The notes below the pieces were generated by a model. It was not told the origin of the DNA. It saw only the letters and a list, made by a program, of their open reading frames with translations, and searched no databases. From contig JAPOVA010000008.1 in the NCBI GenBank assembly GCA_026708385.1, positions 1 through 64,000 of the forward strand: a DNA stretch of 64,000 nucleotides. The letters run 5' to 3'. Of the stretch, positions 51,040 through 60,172 are shown piece by piece. The stretch is from Simkaniaceae bacterium. GTDB taxonomy: Bacteria > Chlamydiota > Chlamydiia > Chlamydiales > Simkaniaceae. Position numbers and translations under genes: made by a program. Within the stretch, counting starts at the first letter, position 1; each line of letters starts with the position of its first letter.

Positions 51040-52296
51040 CCCGCTCATCTTTTCCATCACGCCTTCGAAAACAAGGAGGAATACCGCGGGAATGAAAGAG
51101 GTAAAGAGGAAGATGGAGAAGAAACGGTCCCAACGTATCCGGACAATCCACCCCGACACGTACCCCCCGAACCAGAAGCCGACGCCGATACACATAAACC
51201 AGATTCCCGTAAAAAGGCCTCGGTACCGATCGGGGCTGATACGAGTAACGAAGGAGAGACTTATGGGGGCGAGGAGAAGCTCCGCCAACGCCATAAAGGC
51301 GAAGGCGAAGATCAGGTAATAGGGGCTGAGCACGGCACTTTCGGCCCCTGCGGGAACGTATGTCGCGGCCCTTTGCATCACGAGGAAGCAAAATCCCATG
51401 CAAAAAAGGCTCAACGAGGTCTTCATGACGGGACTCATGCCGGATCCGATCCGCCTGAGAAAGACGTACAGACGGGATAAGGGGTAGGCCAAGATCATCA
51501 GGAACAGGGTACCGAAAGCGATAAACCAAGGGGTCGGTACCTCAAACCCTCCTACGTGACGATCGGTATAGCGGAGGGTGAAAAGGGTCATCGAAGAGCC
51601 GGCCTGATTGTAGGCCATCCAGAAGAGAGCCGAGACCACCGTCATCACCACGATCACGACCACCCGACTCCTTTCGTGAACCGTAAAGGTAGCTCTCTCG
51701 GCACGGGGAGCTCGGGAAGGGCGCTTCTCCTTAAAACGTTTGACCGCACAACCATAAGGGAGAATGCCGAGGAGTTGTACGGCGGCTGCCGTAATGAAGA
51801 CGAGGCACCAGTTCTTCGTCTGCAAATATCCCAACACGATCATGGCGACCAATACCCCGATGTTGACCGTCGAGTAATAGAGGGAAAACCCCCCCTCCCT
51901 CAACTCATGCCTACCTTCATAAAACGTCCCCAAAAGGGAGTAGACCGAGGGGGTAAAGAGTCCCCCGCCACATGCCACGCATAGAAGGGCCGGCATGATC
52001 AACACCTTGCTGAGGGTAGCCAACATCAAGGCACCGACGGCCGTAAAGATCATCCCGATCAGGATGGGCATATGGTAATTCCACTTATCGGCAATCCGTC
52101 CTCCGACTGCGGGTAGAAGAAAGGCCATGCCGGTATAGATACCGAAAAGGTGTCCTGCCCTGCGCGGATCATAGGCAAAATGTTTCACGAGAAACAAGAC
52201 GAGCAGGTTACCGATGCCCCAGTAGGTAAATCTCTGACACGCCTCGGTCAGAGAGAGCCAGTACATCTCGGAAGGGTGTCGCTCTTTGCGCTTCAT
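51019..52296 (-). CDS. POT/PTR-family proton-coupled oligopeptide transporter
   Basis: ATG 52296 follows GGAGGAGGTTTC. The 425-residue product has about 12 membrane helices. Helix 1 carries T-E-A-C-Q-R-F-T-Y-W-G, corresponding to the family's E-x-x-E-R-F-x-Y-Y-G, and the PTR2 signature is seen as G-G-R-I-A-D-K-W. Notably the second glutamate of E-x-x-E-R is glutamine (Q21), which may change proton coupling. It imports di- or tripeptides into the bacterium, useful for a parasite that lacks amino-acid synthesis. Confidence 0.82.
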   Translation of the reverse strand: MKRKERHPSEMYWLSLTEACQRFTYWGIGNLLVLFLVKHFAYDPRRAGHLFGIYTGMAFLLPAVGGRIADKWNYHMPILIGMIFTAVGALMLATLSKVLIMPALLCVACGGGLFTPSVYSLLGTFYEGRHELREGGFSLYYSTVNIGVLVAMIVLGYLQTKNWCLVFITAAAVQLLGILPYGCAVKRFKEKRPSRAPRAERATFTVHERSRVVVIVVMTVVSALFWMAYNQAGSSMTLFTLRYTDRHVGGFEVPTPWFIAFGTLFLMILAYPLSRLYVFLRRIGSGMSPVMKTSLSLFCMGFCFLVMQRAATYVPAGAESAVLSPYYLIFAFAFMALAELLLAPISLSFVTRISPDRYRGLFTGIWFMCIGVGFWFGGYVSGWIVRIRWDRFFSIFLFTSFIPAVFLLVFEGVMEKMSGLARNNR

Positions 52297-52516
52297 GAAA
52301 CCTCCTCCGGGTTGATCGGTTTTACATACACTCGTACCGTAACAAGTATGCGCAATTGACGCTACTTCCGACCCCCCCCCCTCCTTAGGCGCATCGCAGG
52401 CAAAACGTGTTGAGAAAAACATATTTCGGAAGGGTATCGGCCCTTGCCGTTCGTGAAATCTTCTCCGTTTAAATCGATTTTACGTATACTCGCGCCCCGA
52501 CAAATGGGAGCCGTTG

Positions 52517-53560
52517 ATGTCGCCCGTGATTCTCATCGTTAAGACCTCTTCTTTAGGTGATATCCTCCACACCTTTCCCGCCCTTGAAAGACTACGTGTC
52601 GCCTTCCCGGAGGCCCTTTTCGACTGGGTAGTAGAGGAGCCTTTTGCCGAACTCGTACGAACACACGAGGCCGTACGCAACGTCCACACAATACGAACGA
52701 AAGTGTGGAGACGCCACCTCTTTTCCGCAACTACCCGAAAAGAGATCGTCACCTTTTGGCGTAAGTTGCGCCGGATCGAGTACGACGTTACGATCGACTG
52801 GCAGGGCAATTGCAAATCCGGCCTTGTTACGGGAGCCGCCAAAAGCGGGCAAAAGATCGGGTTCGATTACCGGGGGGCACCCGAAAAGATGAACAGACTC
52901 TTCGTGAACAGGGGGGTACGTACGGATCCCTCCTCTCCGATCAGGGAACGCTATATCGCTTTGGCCGACGCCTACATCGAAATGGCGGGGGGAAGACCCG
53001 GGGAAAAATCCGTGCGAACCGCCCCCCCCCGTCCTCGTCACGAGCTACCCCTCTCCCCGCACATCATGATCTGTGTAGGTTCTCATTGGAAGAACAAGCG
53101 GCTCTCGCAGGAGGTATGGCTTTCCTTTCTGCAACGGATAGATACGACCCTCTCCCCGCGCTTCTCCTTTGTATGGAGCAATGCGGAAGAAAGGGAGCAG
53201 GCTACCCTGCTGGCACGTGCCTTTCCCGGAAACGGTCACGTTCCCGAAAAGATGGATCTCACCCCGCTACGAGCCTTCATGGACGAGACGGATATCGTCT
53301 TGTCGGTCGATTCGATGGCACTACACTTGGCCGGCACGACGCGGGCACGGACTTACGGAATATTCGGCCCCTCTTCGGCGTACGTCTATAATCCGGAAGG
53401 GGGGGGGTGCTTTCAGGGCAGTTGCCCGTACGGAGTACGATTCGTCAAACGGTGCCCCCGTCTCCGTCGTTGCCGGACGGGGGCGTGCACGAAGGAGATC
53501 GACCCGGAAAAGCTCTTTCGAAAATTCATGGATTGGTATATTGGAAGAAAACAAAGATAG
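52517..53560 (+). CDS. Glycosyltransferase family 9 (heptosyltransferase I-like)
   Basis: ATG 52517 is chosen; the in-frame TTG just before it has no better site. The 347-residue product has the N-terminal I-V-K-T-S-S-L-G-D-I-L-H-T-F-P-A-L of WaaC-type heptosyltransferases and a C-terminal G-S-H-W-K-N-K-R-L and S-V-D-S-M-A-L-H-L-A-G-T-T-R-A. The last is the nucleotide-sugar binding region. It would add heptose, or a similar sugar, to Kdo-lipid A at the inner face of the cytoplasmic membrane. A GT2 gene follows after 14 bases. Confidence 0.85.
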   Translation: MSPVILIVKTSSLGDILHTFPALERLRVAFPEALFDWVVEEPFAELVRTHEAVRNVHTIRTKVWRRHLFSATTRKEIVTFWRKLRRIEYDVTIDWQGNCKSGLVTGAAKSGQKIGFDYRGAPEKMNRLFVNRGVRTDPSSPIRERYIALADAYIEMAGGRPGEKSVRTAPPRPRHELPLSPHIMICVGSHWKNKRLSQEVWLSFLQRIDTTLSPRFSFVWSNAEEREQATLLARAFPGNGHVPEKMDLTPLRAFMDETDIVLSVDSMALHLAGTTRARTYGIFGPSSAYVYNPEGGGCFQGSCPYGVRFVKRCPRLRRCRTGACTKEIDPEKLFRKFMDWYIGRKQR

Positions 53561-53574
53561 GAATCTCCGTCCAC

Positions 53575-54342
53575 ATGATTAGCGTGACTGTTTTAACGAA
53601 AAATGCGGAGGAGACACTTGCCAGTTGTTTAAAAGCACTTCGAAAATTTAACGAAGTGATCGTCATCGATACGGGCTCTACCGATCTTACTCTCGATATT
53701 GCCCGCACCTTCCCGAATGTGCGACTCTTTGAGTTACCTTTCCGAGGGTTCGGCACGTTACACAACATCGCTGCGGAGAAGACCTCTCACGATTGGGTTC
53801 TCTCCATTGATAGCGATGAGATTCTCACCGAAGCACTGGCGAGGGAAATCCTCGCCCTCAAGCCGACGAAGGGGACGGTCTATTCCCTCCCCTTCTTACA
53901 CTACTTTAACGGAAAACGGATTCGCGGATCCGGTCGATCTCCCGAAAGTCACGTCCGTCTCTACAACAAGAATGAGACACGATTCACCGACGATTCGATA
54001 GACGAAGAGGTGCTCGTCAGGGGGGCGAAAAAGCGCTTACTCCGCCACCCCCTCAAACATTACTCGTACCGTTCCATCTCCGATTTTTTGCATAAGATGC
54101 AGCTCTACTCCACCCTCTTCGCCAAACAAAACAAGGGAAAAACAAGGGTCTCTTTTTCGGGCGTCATCCGCAAAAGCCTTTTCGCTTTCTTTAAGTCCTA
54201 CGTGTTGCAGAGGGGTTTTTTAGATGGAAAAGAGGGTGTCATCCTTTCCGCATACGACAGTCATATTGCGTTCTACAAACATCTTAAACTCATCGAAGCA
54301 AATAGAAATGCCCTTCATTCTCCCCTACCGTCGGAGAGGTAG
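53575..54342 (+). CDS. Glycosyltransferase family 2 (LPS-core type, WaaE/KdtX-like)
   Basis: ATG 53575 lies 14 bases after the heptosyltransferase gene. The 255-residue product has the GT2 fold: S-V-T-V-L-T-K-N-A-E-E-T-L at the start, I-V-I-D-T-G-S-T-D, and the metal-binding S-I-D-S-D-E. Further on, the H-Y-S-Y-R-S-I-S-D-F element is typical of the LPS-core beta-glucosyl/galactosyl transferases of this family. A hydrophobic, basic C-terminal part suggests association with the membrane. It likely adds a hexose to the inner core. Confidence 0.82.
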   Translation: MISVTVLTKNAEETLASCLKALRKFNEVIVIDTGSTDLTLDIARTFPNVRLFELPFRGFGTLHNIAAEKTSHDWVLSIDSDEILTEALAREILALKPTKGTVYSLPFLHYFNGKRIRGSGRSPESHVRLYNKNETRFTDDSIDEEVLVRGAKKRLLRHPLKHYSYRSISDFLHKMQLYSTLFAKQNKGKTRVSFSGVIRKSLFAFFKSYVLQRGFLDGKEGVILSAYDSHIAFYKHLKLIEANRNALHSPLPSER

Positions 54343-54347
54343 GGGAG
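54320..54347 (+). terminator. Perfect 10-bp hairpin at the end of the glycosyltransferase operon
   Basis: CTCCCCTACC and GGTAGGGGAG pair perfectly around an 8-base loop. The right arm contains the stop codon of the GT2 gene. No long T-run follows (TCCTGCTTTC), so it is either an imperfect intrinsic terminator or an mRNA-stabilising end. Confidence 0.6.
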
Positions 54348-54473
54348 TCCTGCTTTCCCGGATCCGTCACCCGTAGCGCCGGAACAACGGACGTTGCCCG
54401 TAGGAGGGGAGGTCCGTATCCGACAGGCGGGGTGATCGCACAAAATGCGACCCTTCCGGTATGCTGTCGCGAC

Positions 54474-56087
54474 ATGGAAAGGACACCTCTACATGTTGCC
54501 CGCTTAGCCTACCTTCCGAACGTACCGGAGGTGCTGACGAGGCCGGAAACGGTCCGCTTTTCCGGAGAGGGGACGACGGGATCCCGCGGATATGACGAAC
54601 GTATCGGCTACCTTCTCCCCGGATCATACGGTCGACCGATTGCGAAGCCTACCTCGGAAGGGGGAGAAGTGCGGACGGAGACAAAGGGGGGGTACAGGGT
54701 GGGTGTCCTCTTCTCGGGAGGGCAGGCGGCAGGCGGTCACAACGTACTGATCGGCCTTTTTCGTACGCTGAAGAGATTCGACGCAAAGAGTCGCCTCTTC
54801 GGCTTTTCGGGGGGACCTTCCGGACTGATTGAGGGGAGGTACGAGGAGCTGCACGCCGACCTTCCGGACGCCTACCTCAATCAGGGCGGGTTCGATCTGA
54901 TCGGCTCCGGACGTACCAAGATCGAAACGGGGAGACAGTTCGCCGACGTGAACAAAACGGTGACCTCCCTGGCCTTGGACGGTTTGGTCATTATCGGCGG
55001 AGATGATTCGAATACCAATGCCGCTCTTCTGGCCGAGTACTTTATCGAACGGGATATCCCCGTTACGGTCGCGGGGGTGCCGAAAACGATCGACGGCGAC
55101 CTTCGCGGTGAGTACCTCCCCCTTCCCTTCGGGTTTGATACCGCGTCGAAAACCTACGCGGAGATCATCGGCAATATCGGAAGGGATGCATTGTCGGCCG
55201 ACAAATACACCCACTTCATCAAGTTGATGGGGCGCTCCGCCTCTCACATTGCCTTGGAGTGTGCCCTCATGACGAGACCGAATCATACCCTTATCGGAGA
55301 GGAGACGGTGGCAAAGGGCGACACGATGGAGATGATCGTCGAAAAAATGGCCGACCTGATCGAAAGGCGGAGTGCTTCCGGAAAAAATCACGGCGTGATT
55401 CTCATTCCCGAAGGGTTGATCGAATTCATCCCGGAGATGCGCGCCCTCATCGAAGAACTCAACCGAGTGGAAAAGGTCGAGGAGGATATCGCGGATACCC
55501 TCTCTTCCGCCTCACAACATACCTTTCGCTACCTTCCGGAAGAGATCCGCAATCAACTACTCCTCGACCGCGACCCGCACGGCAACGTCCGGGTATCTCA
55601 TATCCGGACCGAAGAACTGCTCAGTCGACTCCTTACGCTCGAACGGCGAAAAAGAGGAGGTACCGTCCCCTTCCTACCCGTCCACCACTTCTTGGGATAC
55701 GAGGGACGTGCGGCCTATCCCTCCAATTTCGATGCCACCTATTGCTACAACCTCGGAACGGTCGCGGCCCTCCTTATCCGGAACGAGCTGACGGGCTATA
55801 TGGGCACCCTCTACGATCTGCACAAACCTACTTCTCAGTGGCAAGTTGCCGCCGTGCCCCTCACCTCCATGATGACCATGGAGGTGCGGAAGGGGAAGGA
55901 AACACCCGTGATCGGCAAGACCCTCGTCGACTTAAAGGGGGAGCCGTTTCGCTTGTTTGCGGAGAAACGTACCTCTTGGGCGGAAGAGGATCACTACCTC
56001 TTCCCCGGACCCATACAGTTTGCCGGGGGTTCCGAGCTTACCGATAGGGGCCCCGCAACGCTCTACCTGCAACCATGCGTTGGATAA
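54474..56087 (+). CDS. pfp: Diphosphate-dependent 6-phosphofructokinase (long form)
   Basis: ATG 54474 is preferred over an upstream GTG, because the protein then begins T-P-L-H-V-A-R-L-A-Y-L-P-N-V-P near the N-terminus, as in long PFPs. The 537-residue product has S-G-G-Q-A-A-G-G-H-N (substrate loop) and G-G-D-D-S-N-T-N. In that motif the Asp after G-G-D (D178) replaces the Gly of ATP-dependent enzymes and marks PPi use. V-P-K-T-I-D-G-D-L and M-G-R-S-A-S-H follow. It interconverts fructose 6-phosphate and fructose 1,6-bisphosphate with PPi, the only phosphofructokinase type in chlamydiae. The next gene overlaps by 13 bases. Confidence 0.93.
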   Translation: MERTPLHVARLAYLPNVPEVLTRPETVRFSGEGTTGSRGYDERIGYLLPGSYGRPIAKPTSEGGEVRTETKGGYRVGVLFSGGQAAGGHNVLIGLFRTLKRFDAKSRLFGFSGGPSGLIEGRYEELHADLPDAYLNQGGFDLIGSGRTKIETGRQFADVNKTVTSLALDGLVIIGGDDSNTNAALLAEYFIERDIPVTVAGVPKTIDGDLRGEYLPLPFGFDTASKTYAEIIGNIGRDALSADKYTHFIKLMGRSASHIALECALMTRPNHTLIGEETVAKGDTMEMIVEKMADLIERRSASGKNHGVILIPEGLIEFIPEMRALIEELNRVEKVEEDIADTLSSASQHTFRYLPEEIRNQLLLDRDPHGNVRVSHIRTEELLSRLLTLERRKRGGTVPFLPVHHFLGYEGRAAYPSNFDATYCYNLGTVAALLIRNELTGYMGTLYDLHKPTSQWQVAAVPLTSMMTMEVRKGKETPVIGKTLVDLKGEPFRLFAEKRTSWAEEDHYLFPGPIQFAGGSELTDRGPATLYLQPCVG

Positions 56088-56803
56088 TCGACTACTTCCG
56101 GTTTGCCCGGTTCGACATGAAGGAGAGTATGCTCATCGGAAGAACCTACTATCTCGATACCCGGTTTGCCCGGATGGATAGGGCCCTTCTTCGACGCTAT
56201 ATCTTCCTCAGCCCATACCGGATTAGTAAACGCTACTTAAAAAAACATAAAGCGAACGATCTCTACACATATGGAGAGACACCGCTCCGTACGATGGAAG
56301 CAATTGCCAAAAAAGTAGGCATCCGACCGACCGATCGGGTGCTCGATCTCGGATCCGGTAGAGGAAGGGCCGCCCTTTTTCTGACACACTTTTACAACTG
56401 CACCGTGATCGGTATCGAACGGATCCCCCAATTTGTCAAACTGGCCTCACACGTTGCCGAAAAATTCCGGCTCGAGCGTTCCTCGTTCATCCATGCCGAC
56501 TTTCTCAAGGCAGATTGGCCTCGGGTCAATGTGATCTACCTCTACGGTCTCTGCTGTGACAAAAAGGAGATCCGGGGCATCATCCGACAACTGAAGACAT
56601 CGCAAAAAAAAGTGCGCATCATCACCATCGGTTACCCTCTTGAAGAGTACGATAAAGAAGAGAGCTTCACGACGACGGATACCTTTCCCGCCTCCTTCAA
56701 TTGGGGAGAGGGGGAGGCCTTCCTGCAGGAATTCGAAGCACCATCCCGAATCTCCGTCCTCCCGAGTAAACGGCCCGCATGTCGGGGTCGGCTTTCTCAA
56801 TAG
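56075..56803 (+). CDS. SAM-dependent methyltransferase
   Basis: ATG 56075 lies inside the end of the PFP gene, so translation is coupled. The 242-residue product has a basic, aromatic N-terminal 70 residues. A class I methyltransferase domain follows: motif I V-L-D-L-G-S-G-R-G-R-A-A, then V-I-G-I-E-R-I, and N-V-I-Y-L-Y-G-L-C-C at the place of motif IV. The D/N-P-P-Y motif of N-methylases is absent. Substrate unknown. Confidence 0.8.
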   Translation: MRWIIDYFRFARFDMKESMLIGRTYYLDTRFARMDRALLRRYIFLSPYRISKRYLKKHKANDLYTYGETPLRTMEAIAKKVGIRPTDRVLDLGSGRGRAALFLTHFYNCTVIGIERIPQFVKLASHVAEKFRLERSSFIHADFLKADWPRVNVIYLYGLCCDKKEIRGIIRQLKTSQKKVRIITIGYPLEEYDKEESFTTTDTFPASFNWGEGEAFLQEFEAPSRISVLPSKRPACRGRLSQ

Positions 56804-56819
56804 AGATCCGGATCTTGCG

Positions 56820-57893
56820 TCATAGTCTCTTCGAGATGCGCTTCCGTCGCTTTCCGGTATGCGTGTGGCTTTTCGATCTTCCCGGTTCGGAAGAAACACC
56901 CTCCCGTCGTCGCCGTTGTGTCCATCTCTGTAGGGAGCGTACGCTGACCGCATCGGTACCGATGTGTTTGCGAACCTCTTGCAAACGTTCCGGGATAGGG
57001 AGTTCTCGGTTGCATTCCCAACATCGCGTCGCGGCCTCTTTTTTTGCCGATGGCAAACGGGGTCCGGACCTCTTGTCTTGAATGAGATCATGTTCCCTCA
57101 AGTACTTGCCCAAGCTACTTAGGGAGATGTGGGGTCTACTAAAACCCTCTTCGTAGATCTGCCTCCGAAAATCGACCACCGTATCGGACCGACACTTCTC
57201 ACGCAATCGCTCTATTTCCTTACCTTCGGCCTCCGTGACCCGCAAACGAGAACCCTTCGTATCTTCCATGAGTTTCATGTCGATCAAGCACTTCCTTAGG
57301 CAGGTTCGGGAAATGGTGCGTCTACTCAACTTCTTGCCTTCTTCTATCTGCGTGTAAAAATCGGCTAGCTTGGCGGGACGATATAGGTCATGCAATTGCC
57401 GTATTTCCTTACGATCTTCCTTCGTGATCGGCGAGCGGGAAGAGACCTTTTTCACATCTTTTTTTCCGCGAGCCTTTGCTTTCTTTTGTACGGAACTCTT
57501 CGTACGTCTCCCCTTATCGGCTCCGGGGATAAAAACGGCTTCAGCCGGCTTTGCCGGAATATCCGGAGCGAGCGAAGGGGTGTTATCGACCGGATCTTGC
57601 GACCGATGAGGGTCGGGGGGTGGCGACGAGGAGGTGCCTTTCTCGGACAACAGGCAAAGGGAGGCACGCATCGCCCCCGCCTCCCGTTCATTGAGCATAC
57701 CCGCGTCTTCACCGAATAAGCAACCCCCGTACCCATAGCACAACAGCGAACAGCGGTGAGTAACCCACGCCACCTCTTCGAGTGTTCTCTCGCCCGTAAC
57801 CGAAAAGAAAGAGGGAGCCCACGGAGAATCCACGGAAGGACACAAAGACCCAATACACATGATCGGAAAATAGCGTATACAAACCGGGCCCAT
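56820..57893 (-). CDS. Basic protein with three repeated helical modules, possible DNA-binding effector
   Basis: ATG 57893 gives 357 residues; ATG 57698 (M-L-N-E-R-E-A-G-A-M) is an alternative and neither has a strong ribosome site. After a Ser/Pro-rich part comes a lysine-rich cluster (K-K-A-K-A-R-G-K-K-D-V-K-K). Three similar modules of about 57 residues follow. Each has an R/K-E-I-x-x-L or similar helix and ends in a helix with L-R-K-C-L-I, L-G-K-Y-L-R or L-Q-R-W-T-Q. The C-terminus is again very basic (G-K-R-R-K-R-I-S-K-R-L). Repeated putative helix-turn-helix modules with basic clusters could bind nucleic acid, and the clusters resemble nuclear signals. The family is not recognised. Confidence 0.55.
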   Translation of the reverse strand: MGPVCIRYFPIMCIGSLCPSVDSPWAPSFFSVTGERTLEEVAWVTHRCSLLCYGYGGCLFGEDAGMLNEREAGAMRASLCLLSEKGTSSSPPPDPHRSQDPVDNTPSLAPDIPAKPAEAVFIPGADKGRRTKSSVQKKAKARGKKDVKKVSSRSPITKEDRKEIRQLHDLYRPAKLADFYTQIEEGKKLSRRTISRTCLRKCLIDMKLMEDTKGSRLRVTEAEGKEIERLREKCRSDTVVDFRRQIYEEGFSRPHISLSSLGKYLREHDLIQDKRSGPRLPSAKKEAATRCWECNRELPIPERLQEVRKHIGTDAVSVRSLQRWTQRRRREGVSSEPGRSKSHTHTGKRRKRISKRL

Positions 57894-58272
57894 GCTACAC
57901 CTTCACTTACGACCCTGCAAGGAAAACCACGCATCCCCACCATTTCCTGCCGAAAAGTCCGATGTAGTCCGGGAACACCGTTCGGAAGGTGCACAACAAG
58001 TACTCTTGGGGAAGAAACACCTCGCGAAAAGTCAAGGTGTATTCGTAAACCACACCGGTGTGTCAATGGCCGAGAAGCTTTATCGGACGATGAAAACAAG
58101 TCCGCACTTTCAATAAAGTGTGGAGGCGAATACCTATCGACCGGGCGTGCACACCCTTTCTCAAAATGCGCCCCCCGCTCCGTAACCCGCAAACCGGCTA
58201 CATGGAAACGTACGGACGCAAGTTCTTTGCGATCGGATTACCGGGATAACCTGCTTCGTACGGACCACAACC
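57894..58272. other. Intergenic region containing the left identical 3' flank
   Basis: No gene. From 58167 to 58303 the sequence is identical to 59192-59328 and covers 106 bases beyond the stop codon of the gene at 58273. The rest is unremarkable. Confidence 0.55.
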
Positions 58273-58303
58273 CTACGTCGCGGTGACACACTCAGCCTCT
58301 CCC
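58167..58303 (-). repeat. Left copy of a 137-bp identical element at the 3' end of an Inc-like gene
   Basis: Identical over 137 bases to 59192-59328 (offset 1025). It spans the last ten codons and 106 bases of downstream sequence. The coding regions just upstream are much more diverged. Confidence 0.9.
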
Positions 58304-58782
58304 GCATCCCCGGATCCCACACCGACCTCGGAGACTCGGGCCACCTGATTATCGGGTTTCGGATCGGTAGGTTTCGGATCGGTAGATTGCGGACGGCATT
58401 CCGAGAACACTATGACACCGAGTGCTACGAGAACGACACCCGCGATGATCCCTCCCAAGGTTCCTACGATCGCCCCGGGAACGTGTCCTATCAGGCCCCC
58501 GCATACCCCTCCGATGATCCCTCCGACTACCGCTCCGACCAAGACCCCGCACCCGACTTTGCATTCCGTACTCCTCAAGATGCGCACCACTTTAGGGTGA
58601 GCCTTCCGCCACGCCGCAATACGATCCCTCAGCCCGTTCGCTTTATTCGCACTCTCCTCCACGGAGGAAGAGGAAGGCGTCTCGGTTTTGTCCCCGTTTC
58701 CGGAAGTATCTTGTACCGGCTTATGATCGTAGTTATAACCTCGTTCCGGCTTATAACTGTAATCAAAGACTATAGCCGACAT
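58273..58782 (-). CDS. Inc-like protein with bilobed hydrophobic domain (copy 5)
   Basis: ATG 58782 (M-S-A-I-V-F-D-Y-S-Y-K-P) follows GGGTGTTTTT, the same position as in the paralogue at 59780. The 169-residue product has a polar N-terminus, A-N-K-A-N-G-L-R-D-R-I-A-A-W-R, and a glycine-rich bilobed hydrophobic domain (about 78-128: V-G-A-V-V-G-G-I-I-G-G-V-C-G-G). It then has V-F-S-E-C and an acidic tail ending G-E-A-E-C-V-T-A-T. No Sec signal. TATAAT (minus strand, 58961-58966) lies about 180 bases upstream, with the bases after it conserved before the paralogue. Confidence 0.68.
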   Translation of the reverse strand: MSAIVFDYSYKPERGYNYDHKPVQDTSGNGDKTETPSSSSVEESANKANGLRDRIAAWRKAHPKVVRILRSTECKVGCGVLVGAVVGGIIGGVCGGLIGHVPGAIVGTLGGIIAGVVLVALGVIVFSECRPQSTDPKPTDPKPDNQVARVSEVGVGSGDAGEAECVTAT

Positions 58783-59191
58783 AAAAACACCCATACGTTG
58801 CACTTAGGGCCGGTCGCCTCCGCGTGGTTTTTCGTTCGCGGTAAGTCGATCCCGGTGCCCCGAGCATATAACTTAAACTACTTACATACAATTGGTCACA
58901 TCCTTTCTCGTCTGATAGACACTCTAACCGACTCAGAAAGATTAACCAAATCCTGACCCAATTATACTATTTAATATATTTTATATTCAAATATATATTT
59001 TATATATCAAAAAATACCTATGTACGGCCAAGATTCCTTACCGGAAGATGAAAGCAAGTCTGCACTGTTAAACCACCGAATATCCGAGTCTGCGGTATGG
59101 CGCTTTCGGAAAACGGGCCCATGATCTCGATAGAGGTGAGTACCTACCGACTGCGTACGAGCTACACAGCGCACGCACCCTTTCTCCGGGG
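58783..59191. other. Upstream region of the left Inc-like paralogue
   Basis: Holds a long leader and a minus-strand TATAAT (58961-58966) followed, on that strand, by TGGGTCAGGA. The same -10 with GCGGGTGAGA stands before the other paralogue (59966-59971). Further right, to about 59010, it is strongly A/T-rich. No gene. Confidence 0.5.
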
Positions 59192-59328
59192 TGCGCCCCC
59201 CGCTCCGTAACCCGCAAACCGGCTACATGGAAACGTACGGACGCAAGTTCTTTGCGATCGGATTACCGGGATAACCTGCTTCGTACGGACCACAACCCTA
59301 CGTCGCGGTGACACACTCAGCCTCTCCC
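59192..59328 (-). repeat. Right copy of the 137-bp identical element
   Basis: See 58167-58303; identical, in the same relation to the stop codon of the Inc-like gene at 59298. Confidence 0.9.
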
Positions 59329-59780
59329 ACATCCTCGGGTCCCGCACCGACCTCGGAAACATCGGCCACCTGATTATCGGGTTTCGGACCGGTAGGTTCC
59401 GGATTGGTGGTAGGTTGCACACAGCACTCCGAGAACACTATGGCGACGATTCCTCCGCAAAGGATACCCACTACTATCCCTACGAAAGTTCCTAAAATCG
59501 CTCCCGGAACAGCTCCTACAAAGAACCCGACTACCCCTCCGACGGCCCCTCCGATTACCGCTCCGGTCAAGGCCCCGGACCCGACCAGGAATAGAGGGTG
59601 CAGCACGATACGCGCCGCTTTAGGGTGAACGGCCCGCCACGCCGCGATACGACTCCTCAGCCCGTTCGTTTTATGCGCATTCCCCTCCACGGGAGAAGGG
59701 GAACCCGTTCCGGCTTTTTCCTCGGTTCCGGAAGTAGTTCGTGTCGGCTTATAACCGTAATTAAGGACTGTAGTCGCCAT
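59298..59780 (-). CDS. Inc-like protein with bilobed hydrophobic domain (copy 6)
   Basis: ATG 59780 (M-A-T-T-V-L-N-Y-G-Y-K-P) follows AGGTGTTTTT; the long upstream extension of the frame is not conserved in the paralogue. The 160-residue product shares with the protein at 58273 the N-K/T-N-G-L-R-x-R-I-A-A-W-R block and a bilobed glycine-rich domain (A-V-I-G-G-A-V-G-G-V-V-G-F). It also shares V-F-S-E-C, K-P-D-N-Q-V-A and the identical last ten residues. Inc-like by layout. Confidence 0.68.
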   Translation of the reverse strand: MATTVLNYGYKPTRTTSGTEEKAGTGSPSPVEGNAHKTNGLRSRIAAWRAVHPKAARIVLHPLFLVGSGALTGAVIGGAVGGVVGFFVGAVPGAILGTFVGIVVGILCGGIVAIVFSECCVQPTTNPEPTGPKPDNQVADVSEVGAGPEDVGEAECVTAT

Positions 59781-60172
59781 AAAAACACCTATATGTATGT
59801 TGCATTCGGGGACCGGTCGCCTCCGCATGGCTCTTCGCTCGCGGTAAGCCGAACTCCGGCGCCCCGAATACATAGTTTAAATTACTGACAGACAGTTGAT
59901 AACACGTTTCTCCTCTAATCGATACCATAACCGACAGGGAAAGACCAACCAAGCTCTCACCCGCATTATACGGTTTCATGTATTTTATAATCAATATATT
60001 ATTTATTTGATACATCAAAAAAACCCCCCGAAGCGAAATGCGGGTCACAGTGCGGGTAACGGAACGGGGAGTGCCTCTTCGGAGGAGGGTGGAACCCTCT
60101 TAGAGAAAAGATGTGCGAAGGGAATGTAGCGGACAAAGGGCGATGCAGGGGTGTCGACTACCCCCCTCGGCT
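59781..60172. other. Upstream region of the right Inc-like paralogue
   Basis: Long 5' leader resembling 58783-58960, with a minus-strand TATAAT at 59966-59971 and an A/T-rich stretch beyond. No gene is seen between it and the end of the transporter at 60173. Confidence 0.5.
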
